From: a virus
IMG/VR virus record: IMGVR_UViG_3300040751_002956
Span: 1-20,492 of that record
Length of the DNA stretch: 20,492 bases
Direction: 5' to 3' (one strand)
The notes beneath the pieces were generated by a model. That model saw only the letters and a program-made list of their open reading frames with translations. It made no database searches and was not told where the DNA came from. The position numbers and the translations under genes are program-made. Shown piece after piece: positions 17,901 through 20,492 of this stretch (positions within the stretch are counted from its first letter, which is position 1; each line of letters opens with the position of its first letter).

Positions 17901-20492
17901 TGTTTGACAGTGAACCTATTACTGAAACAAGACGTATTATAGAAATCATTAAAGATAACATTTTTGTAGACGATCTAAAAGAAAACTGGAATAAATTATT
18001 CTTTATTGCAATTAGATATGTTTTTAGTGAACAGAGTTTTGTTGATTGGGTATTTAAGAGCAGTTTAATTACAGTTAAAAATAAACTTGGCGGCCTTTCT
18101 AAGAAAATAAATTACAAAATTAGTAATCCTGGGTATGTTGAAAGATATATTGAAGAAGTCAAACCATATAAAACAGTTTTACGTAATTTTGTTAATCAAT
18201 ATGAAAGCACTGAAAGATCGAATATCGGTAATACTGATTTTGATTTGCCTAGTTATTGGGATGACGAACTTAAATCGTTTATTGCACCTAAAATTACTAG
18301 TGATATAATTACACAAAGTCCGTATGTAAACTGGTTTGACAATTATAAATTTAAAATTGGAAGCATTAATGTAACTAGTGAAGGTGCGGGATATACTGAG
18401 CCCCCTATTGTTGTTATTAGTGGCGGTAGAACAAATAAACCTACAATTACAGAAACACAAGAATTTAGACCTCTTGTTACTACAGATTATACAGATAATA
18501 GATTTTTTATAAAAACTACAAGTATACCAGATCATGGTTTCGCTAGAAACCCTGGTGTTAATACAGTAACAGCACAAGACTTTACTTTTGAAATTACAAG
18601 AACTCCGGTTGAAGCACTTGACAAAGTTACTACGCCATTAGGCACTATTGGTGTTGCTGTTAATGGTGTCGTATTTTTTAATCCAAAAGCCGCACTGACA
18701 GAAAAACGCGGCAATGTTGATTACGAAGTTAACGCAGTATTCAGCCATGATGAGTTGGGGATTGATGACGGAAGTGGGCATCCACAACAAGACGGTGTAT
18801 ATCATTATCATAGCGATCCACGTTTGATGTATGATAAAGATCCTACACAGCATTCACCGTTGTTAGGTTATGCACTTGATGGATTTCCAATTTATGGACC
18901 ATATGGTTGGGACACACCTACTGGTAGAAGCAATCCTAGGGTAATGAAATCTAGTTATAGACTTAAAACTACTCCTAGAACTGACGGAAGCGATCCTGAT
19001 GGAAGATATGTACAAGATTTTGAATATGTAGCGGGTCTAGGAGACCTAGACCAACATAACGGTAGAACCTGTAATACCCCAGAATATCCAAATGGAACAT
19101 ATGCTTACTTTGTAACTGTAGATCCTACTGATACAGATGTTGCAGTTTATCCTTACATTATTGGTCCTACCTATTATGGAGCACCTATACTACCAAACGG
19201 TAACAAAACACTGCCTGGCGAAGCATTTACTGATGCTACTGCGGTAGCATATACCTCTAGAGGTATTGTAAGGGAAGTGGTTGTAACAAATGAAGGTAGT
19301 GGGTATGTAAGTGCGCCAACAGTAACACTTGCCGGCGGCGGTGGAGAAAGTGCTGTTACAAAAGAAGCAACTGCTTACGCAGTACTTGAAAATAAAAAAG
19401 TTCGTATTAATACAGTTAACATGAAGTTTGATAGAATTGCAACCAAGAAATTAATTCAATCACAAACACAAACTGATACATTTACAGCAGGTGCTGGACA
19501 GGTCAAGTTTAAACTAACCTATCTTCCAACACTTGATAAGCGTAAAATTGATATTAACATCGAAAATGAAACAGTTTATATTGAAAATTATGAAGTTAGC
19601 ATTGTAACGGTTAAAGATAGAACTTATAAAAAGCAAGAAGGTTACATTATTTTCAATACACCTCCGGGTGCAAATGCAGATGTAAGCATTACATATGAAA
19701 AATCGATCAATCTAATGCAGGCTACTGATAGAATTGATTATTATTATCAACCAACAGCAGGCATGCTTGGTAAAGATCCAGCACAGTTAATGGCAGGTGT
19801 TGAGTATGACGGCGTTCAAGTACAGGGATTAGAGTTTGATATTAGTGTTGGCTGGGACGGTCTTCCATGGTTTAGTCATGGTTGGGATACATTCTCAGGT
19901 ACTAACACCGATTATGCTTTCCGTGCAGATGGTACAACAACTACATTTACATTACCATATACACCAGAAAGCGGACAAGAAATAAATGTTTACTTTGATA
20001 GTGTAAGACAAGACCCAACAAATACACCTACTATTGTTGGTGACGGTAATACGGATACATTTACACTAGGAGTTGCGGCACAGGATGGCACACTTGTTGT
20101 GTTTAGACAAAAAGAATCAGATGGATCACTTGTTCCGACTGATGTAAACAACCTTGATGCAATAATTCAAGGTGGTAACTTCAGTTATTCAACAGCAACA
20201 GGTACTAAACCAGAAGATATTAACATCGACGGTGACGGATTTGTAACACCAGATACTAGCCATGCTCCAGAAGAAATTGTTCCAGGTCAGTGTTTTGATA
20301 GTTTAAGCATGAGCATTTATAATGCACCTGCAGATGGTTCACCATTGATTGTTACAAACAGATATTTTGGAAATAGTTTGCTAAGACGTTATGGTTTTGA
20401 TTTATATCCAGGTACAGAAGATAGTGTATTTGTTACAGTAGCAGGCAACTATTTAGAAAACGGAACAGATTACACAATTGACTATCAAAATA
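8435..20492 (+). CDS. Giant multidomain virion/tail protein, 3' end beyond window
   Basis: One uninterrupted frame of 4,019 complete codons that runs off the window; the real length is unknown. I read it through in frame and met no stop. Order of recognisable parts: conserved N-terminal block (1-165), cupredoxin (172-272), beta-rich stretch, Trp/Tyr-rich block (about 1085-1240), CBM5/12-like modules (about 1424-1465 and 1683-1722), FG-GAP propeller (about 2099-2565), G-x-G-Y module (about 2953-3010), helical block with EEVKPYK (3240-3246), second G-x-G-Y module (about 3309), YHYH domain (about 3400-3565), third G-x-G-Y module (about 3610-3650), then beta-sandwich modules to the edge. No signal peptide or membrane segment. 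Only four Cys were seen (258, 3010, 3546, 3953). It lies directly after gp6, where T4 has gene 7, so a wedge-attached baseplate or fibre-like role is likely. Similar giant structural proteins occur in marine T4-like phages as I recall; no specific function is known to me. Confidence 0.95.
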   Translation, partial: MAYSDNNNVPVNAENKDQYRNSANLLPLFFRTEANKKFLGATLDSLISKGQLEKVNGFVGSRYARSAKTSDRYLTEPTSNRRRYNLLPSAVIRDDFDNRTDWLATYDDLINQIDFFNGKTNNHDRLFSGNYYAWNPHIDFDKIANYRQYYWLPQGPSPVTVTGLAEGTVSSFNVTNQNSNAWVFTPDGSSANPVIKLYRGATYKFEVNAPGHPFYIKLARTTGDLDQYEEGITNNGTENGAVVFTIPKGAPDILYYVCGNHQEMQGIFEIKNAVDELNIDIPTEILGKREYTSANGVEFTNGLKVNFTGDVTPSTYKNKNFYVDGVGDKIKLLPVTEFDTPEGYSQNFDYEFDIESFDETPYDDAESSPTISEYVTINRASIDKNPWSRYNRWFHVDVIEATAKYNNTSAVLDENTRAKRPIIEFKPNIQLHNFATQGIGNIDVIDTVTTDAFSDVEGQIGYYIDEIDLVKGMRVTFNADTDITVRGKIYEVDFVSHGGKSRLHLIEKETPVNGQGIVVNDGRSEKGTSWYFDGVHWIRGQQKTTINQAPLFELYDNNNTSFSDSTYGVNAFQGNELVSYKIGTGGNDNILGFPLEYQNVANIGDIVFEFDWDDQSFTYNNGDQNVVQDTASGNVKVSEDLTTYVFESGWSIVDEDIRQKIIQINDTVITTPFIEITSIIDPGLYLQPQDIVVEYESNILKSNHGFSFRAENKRLFLDFAESIPGDVRVTIKILTNQTPTQFGFYEPPINLTNNSENNDLKTFTLGSVTDHVKTIFSNDQRVVGQFNRTSNARDIKDLYKFGRRYVKHQSSVLPAIFGLVDSETNVIKAIRKNALDYNVFKQQFIKVFDKTEISGNPRDDVDAILYSMALNTQPDSQYFYSDMSGFGRSLTKNEYTVNAFEQQIFGIQSNFNLNQISNRSIYVYFNGEHLINTKDYEFDPTDNTVTILRPTSIGDTVVVYDYDTTGNVIPSTPTKLGLYPKFEPKIYVDDTYVTPTKVIQGHDGSKVVAYDDYRDDIILELEKRIYNNIKVDYDRSVFDSNKFIPGAFRNNSYTTQEFNEILEDDFNYWSNLYSIEYLENTTSVEGDVFSYNLSSGNDVINNESLPGYWRAIYKKFYDTDRPHTAPWEMLGYSEQPSWWKGRYGPAPYTKGNNILWEDIEKGFDYGIGKSNPIYARPGLSKILPVNDYGDLLSPIEANLVSGFITTNLNQDWVFGDTGPAEYAWRSSSWYPYALQVALALTKPANYLTTQFDTSQNLQSASGNTIYKSTGKIIDFTDIKIHNLFYNRVRYFGAGYHVFVVDYLKSKAQDVVIGYHERLTNISMNLSYKTGAFVNKERLKVLLESSNPNQPDKSIFLPDENYEVTFRKSNPVFTANISGVIVEKTDRGYLVKGYNKYQPRFQIYKPILSQRDQAVNIGGTSAKFILWQEQKFYGIGQIVQYDGFYYRTNQDHTSDTVFDPTKFSRLAELPLTGGASVQKPIRFEEVVSTVPYNTVLPNIQEVYNLLLGYGKYLESIGFVFDEKINELGELSDWDLSGKEFLYWTTQNWNVGSVITLSPFAGKIKFKFATGQVDNVLDSFYEYSIYNAAGNIIGRNNISTIRESGSFQLMPKDTLEGIFNAQLNLVQKEHVLVFDDKSVFGDVIYDQEAGYRQERLKLIGFKTTEWDGDLFSPGFVFDEAKIAPWTSYKDYNLGDVVKYKSKFYSAKTFIAGSSEFEYSKWIYLENEPKAELLPNLDFKISNFQDFYNLDTETFDDATTKLSQHLIGYQKRFYLDNLIQDSTAQYKFYQGYIKEKGTKNAVDGIGRLRIDGVTTNVELDEEWAFKVGSYGSTSTVNEIEFVLNEKDNLDNPQAYDFVSAVTTNTSPGNNIQLLANSIAIKPSNYDNNPWPITNLSADDGITSDYINKLPVAGYPRVDDIPTTAFRYSDMIGSSIINQLDDSDLIWVAKDRDNDWNVYQLQSIPARIIQTDDIKTQFFDGEITFFTDIPHNLQVGQIISIKNFGDDIDNVYEVKSIPNTTSFKVAGEDSSASLQDSSAGTILEFITNRVSNPDGINNIKNVTTIEDDSLIYADDDGTGKWAVYQKTRAFKENKWGSPNEILGQKFGYNITTANQGRTIVVAAPTFGDEGQIYVLNREFNTGIETLQTTQGFSVSFNASDNIVSDAGNPALGSSLALSNDGTVLAAGAPESSNFKGADDSTYGNGFRVSIGDFTVDPSPYSREGVVTLHTYDTQENLFKLNYIIGSSEPEDDLHFGTSVLVSNTKLLVGAPGKTNYQGKVYIYDKTTRPDGSTLDWDLSDHHILSIPNSRDGDRFGSTMTATSDLSIIAVSAPGYEEQGDDSTANKGAVFIYSLNNNEYQLLQTISSATFNEIDSGDSFGYAMDMSSDGTTLIISAPYDDANTVNSGAVYYFKKTGDDSSQDLYTYQQTIFSPLKAVQEQFGANLSLNAEGNAFAVWSQHGRNRLETTFDKFTILEDSTIGQTSAETTFDAGTLGIVDENYASGTVYTYTLINTKFVFGQNISSITTNEFDEFGRGLAYTGNSLVVGSPNSKNIDNESIGSLFVYQKTGSGGWNKLRTQDDPVDPYSVKKAFTYNRATNKVKDFLETIDPAKGKISYLADAEVKYKTDVDPATYTFGTDTVNVKPTTAWTNEHVGEVWWDLSTASFIWYEQGDTEYRKTNWGSLFPGSTVDVYEWVESSLLPSEWLELSSTQQGFAQGISGTPKYGDDVFTQKNIYNSVSGGFESRYYFWVKNKVDVPNLPDRNIPVVEIANIITDPQAYGVKSIQLLSKNALSISNVKTTLDDSNVFLNIQYRNIETDIPEHNEWQLIGENQYKKIDNELLIKKLVDSLTGYDSTGNPVPDTALPLQRKYGIQVRPRQSMFVDRLKALETLIIYTNQIMLGERIVDTKNIQPLFEKDPLPAQGTGKWDITIDEIEDLDNVGTQDLVQASATVNLVNGRVTSVKVVNSGFGYKNPPEIQITGNGSGAKLKANINANGEITSIDVVKQGTNYSFCNIYIRPFRVLVQVDSTANNNWAIYEWQTATKLWSRTNTQTYDLRRFWRYADYIVPGFNIDTIIDYKISAPYELNTINPQEGDIVRVENAGDGNSMILKKVITNGTFNNDYDLMYKANSTIQINSNIYNYEELNFGYAGLENYDVNLFDSEPITETRRIIEIIKDNIFVDDLKENWNKLFFIAIRYVFSEQSFVDWVFKSSLITVKNKLGGLSKKINYKISNPGYVERYIEEVKPYKTVLRNFVNQYESTERSNIGNTDFDLPSYWDDELKSFIAPKITSDIITQSPYVNWFDNYKFKIGSINVTSEGAGYTEPPIVVISGGRTNKPTITETQEFRPLVTTDYTDNRFFIKTTSIPDHGFARNPGVNTVTAQDFTFEITRTPVEALDKVTTPLGTIGVAVNGVVFFNPKAALTEKRGNVDYEVNAVFSHDELGIDDGSGHPQQDGVYHYHSDPRLMYDKDPTQHSPLLGYALDGFPIYGPYGWDTPTGRSNPRVMKSSYRLKTTPRTDGSDPDGRYVQDFEYVAGLGDLDQHNGRTCNTPEYPNGTYAYFVTVDPTDTDVAVYPYIIGPTYYGAPILPNGNKTLPGEAFTDATAVAYTSRGIVREVVVTNEGSGYVSAPTVTLAGGGGESAVTKEATAYAVLENKKVRINTVNMKFDRIATKKLIQSQTQTDTFTAGAGQVKFKLTYLPTLDKRKIDINIENETVYIENYEVSIVTVKDRTYKKQEGYIIFNTPPGANADVSITYEKSINLMQATDRIDYYYQPTAGMLGKDPAQLMAGVEYDGVQVQGLEFDISVGWDGLPWFSHGWDTFSGTNTDYAFRADGTTTTFTLPYTPESGQEINVYFDSVRQDPTNTPTIVGDGNTDTFTLGVAAQDGTLVVFRQKESDGSLVPTDVNNLDAIIQGGNFSYSTATGTKPEDINIDGDGFVTPDTSHAPEEIVPGQCFDSLSMSIYNAPADGSPLIVTNRYFGNSLLRRYGFDLYPGTEDSVFVTVAGNYLENGTDYTIDYQN
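8948..9250 (+). other. Cupredoxin-like domain with type-1 copper ligand set
   Basis: Residues about 172-272 of the giant protein. LYRGATYKFEVNAPGHPFYI supplies His212. LYYVCGNHQEMQGIFEI supplies Cys258, His261 and Met264. The C-x2-H-x2-M loop equals that of amicyanin (Cys92, His95, Met98), and the 46-residue His-to-Cys distance is close to plastocyanin's 47. All four canonical ligands are present in the right order at the end of a beta-sandwich-like stretch. Electron transfer, copper binding or a purely structural role cannot be told apart from sequence. Confidence 0.7.
11690..12160 (+). other. Trp/Tyr-rich block of the giant protein
   Basis: Residues about 1085-1240. It contains LPGYWRAIYKKFYDTDRPH (W1109), PWEMLGYSEQPSWWKGRYG (W1138-W1139) and AEYAWRSSSWYPYALQVALA. 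The density of Trp and Tyr is far above that of the neighbouring regions, and the motifs look strongly constrained. I do not recognise a named domain. A folded core involved in assembly or in ligand stacking is possible. Confidence 0.4.
12704..12829 (+). other. CBM5/12-like module A in the giant protein
   Basis: Residues about 1424-1465. It opens with ILW1426, then YGIGQIVQYDGFYYRT, and closes at FDPTKF with Phe in place of the usual Trp. It has the same layout as the gp5 insert and as module B. Confidence 0.5.
13481..13600 (+). other. CBM5/12-like module B in the giant protein
   Basis: Residues about 1683-1722. It opens with W1683, then YNLGDVVKYKSKFYSAK, and closes with W1719. It matches the W ... 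Y-x-x-G-x-x-V ... Y-x-A ... W layout of small CBM5/12 domains better than module A does. Confidence 0.55.
14729..16135 (+). other. FG-GAP (integrin-alpha-type) seven-repeat beta-propeller in the giant protein
   Basis: Residues about 2099-2565. Repeats begin at F2102-G (QKFGYN), a degenerate GSSLALSNDG, F2251-G (LHFGTS), F2311-G (DRFGST), F2375-G (DSFGYA), F2437-G (EQFGAN) and F2529-G (DEFGRG). Most are followed by a strand ending in A-P or S-P (VVAAP, LAAGAP, LLVGAP, AVSAP, IISAP, VVGSP) and then by G-x-V-Y/F or a similar strand. Seven repeats equal the count needed for one closed propeller. Such propellers commonly mediate protein or glycan contacts. The calcium loops of integrin blades are not obvious here. 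Confidence 0.75.
17291..17464 (+). repeat. G-x-G-Y beta module 1 in the giant protein
   Basis: Residues about 2953-3010: VTSVKVVNSGFGYKNPPEI, then a Gly/Ala-rich turn and GEITSIDVVKQGTNYS. Two strand-turn-strand units face each other. The pattern (V-x-V-x-x-x-G-x-G-Y-x-x-x-P-x-V/I) recurs near 18359 and 19262. Confidence 0.6.
17900..18220 (+). other. Helical block with EEVKPYKT motif in the giant protein
   Basis: Residues about 3156-3262. It is predicted to be mostly helical by composition: TRRIIEIIKDNIFVDDLKE, LFFIAIRYVFSEQSFVDWVF, and a closing VERYIEEVKPYKTVLRNFV. It is the only clearly helical stretch in this otherwise beta-rich part. I recall the E-V-K-P-Y-[KH]-T signature from other phage structural proteins, without a known role. 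Confidence 0.4.
18359..18430 (+). repeat. G-x-G-Y beta module 2 in the giant protein
   Basis: Residues from 3309: GSINVTSEGAGYTEPPIVVI followed by SGG. This is a single unit of the same module as at 17291, placed just before the YHYH domain. Confidence 0.55.
18640..19130 (+). other. YHYH domain in the giant protein
   Basis: Residues about 3402-3565. It contains the signature Y3456-H-Y-H, followed by LLGYALDGFPIYGPYG and, further on, LDQHNGRTCNTPEYPNGTYA. These are the hallmark segments of the YHYH domain family (Pfam YHYH). The family is named for its motif, and its biochemical role is not established to my knowledge. The clustered His and the nearby Cys3546 could bind metal, but that is inference. 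It sits between G-x-G-Y modules 2 and 3. Confidence 0.8.
19262..19390 (+). repeat. G-x-G-Y beta module 3 in the giant protein
   Basis: Residues from 3610: GIVREVVVTNEGSGYVSAPT, then a run of four Gly and an Ala-rich strand. This is the third copy of the module seen at 17291 and 18359. Confidence 0.6.
19420..20492 (+). other. Beta-sandwich modules at the right edge of the giant protein
   Basis: Residues about 3663-4019. The segment has short units alternating a T-x-T-x-F-x-L strand with an I-x-V-Y-F/D strand (e.g. TTTFTLPYTPESGQEINVYF and TDTFTLGVAAQDGTLVVF). It also has KDPAQLMAGVEYDGVQVQG and a dockerin-like NIDGDGFVTPD segment before PEEIVPGQCFDSL. I recall such motifs from large marine phage structural proteins. 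The gene continues beyond the window, so further copies are likely but unseen. Confidence 0.45.

Noticed and set aside
11222-18853. Antisense ORFs of 60-132 residues opposite the giant gene (e.g. 11222-11602, 18179-18577)
   Set aside because: They lie opposite a continuous, domain-rich coding frame, have low-complexity Ile/Cys/Ser-rich composition, and belong to no recognisable family.
8435-20492. Possible frameshift or gene break inside the giant frame
   Set aside because: Reading in frame from 8435 to the end gave no stop, and the recognisable domains all fall in the same frame, so no interruption is needed.
1-20492. tRNA genes, CRISPR arrays, insertion sequences, attachment sites, rho-independent terminators
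   Set aside because: None were seen on reading. The coding frames leave only gaps of 24, 17 and 44 bases, with no clear hairpin-plus-T-run.

Overview
The window reads as the baseplate and tail section of a lytic contractile-tailed phage of the T4-like marine type (the kind infecting marine cyanobacteria or SAR11 and relatives). The evidence is the run of T4-type baseplate homologues in the order hub, spike (gp5), gp25 and gp6. Further support is the A+T-rich base composition (judged by eye, not computed), the single coding strand, and the near absence of non-coding DNA. The host cannot be read from this window. No host-like metabolic genes, tRNAs, integrase, insertion sequences or CRISPR arrays were seen.

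Layout, all on the + strand. (1) Positions 1-1793: the 3' part of a gene whose start lies upstream of the window. It probably encodes a gp27-type baseplate hub protein with a long coiled-coil insertion. (2) 1818-2519: a small Ala/Ser-rich protein of unknown function. (3) 2519-4471: the gp5-type central spike, with an OB-fold and beta-helix but no recognisable lysozyme domain, and with a carbohydrate-binding-like module set into the helix. (4) 4489-4920: gp25, the baseplate wedge/sheath-initiator protein. (5) 4965-8435: gp6, the main wedge protein, much larger than T4 gp6. (6) 8435 to the window end: one uninterrupted reading frame of more than 4,019 codons that continues past the window and fills 59% of it.

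The giant frame is the most notable content. It is a mosaic of adhesion-type and structural modules: a conserved N-terminal block, a cupredoxin fold with a complete set of type-1 copper ligands, two CBM5/12-like modules, a Trp/Tyr-rich block, a seven-repeat FG-GAP beta-propeller, three G-x-G-Y beta modules, a YHYH domain, and beta-sandwich modules at the right edge. It starts by a one-base TAATG overlap with gp6, the place where gene 7 sits in T4. It may therefore be a baseplate-peripheral protein that carries both wedge-attachment and host- or particle-binding parts, but that is inference.

Expression appears to be one late operon. Two junctions are TAATG overlaps preceded by Shine-Dalgarno-like GAGG or GGAGG. 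The gp25 and gp6 starts are each preceded, at identical spacing, by the octamer GGTAAATA, which resembles the T4-type late promoter core.
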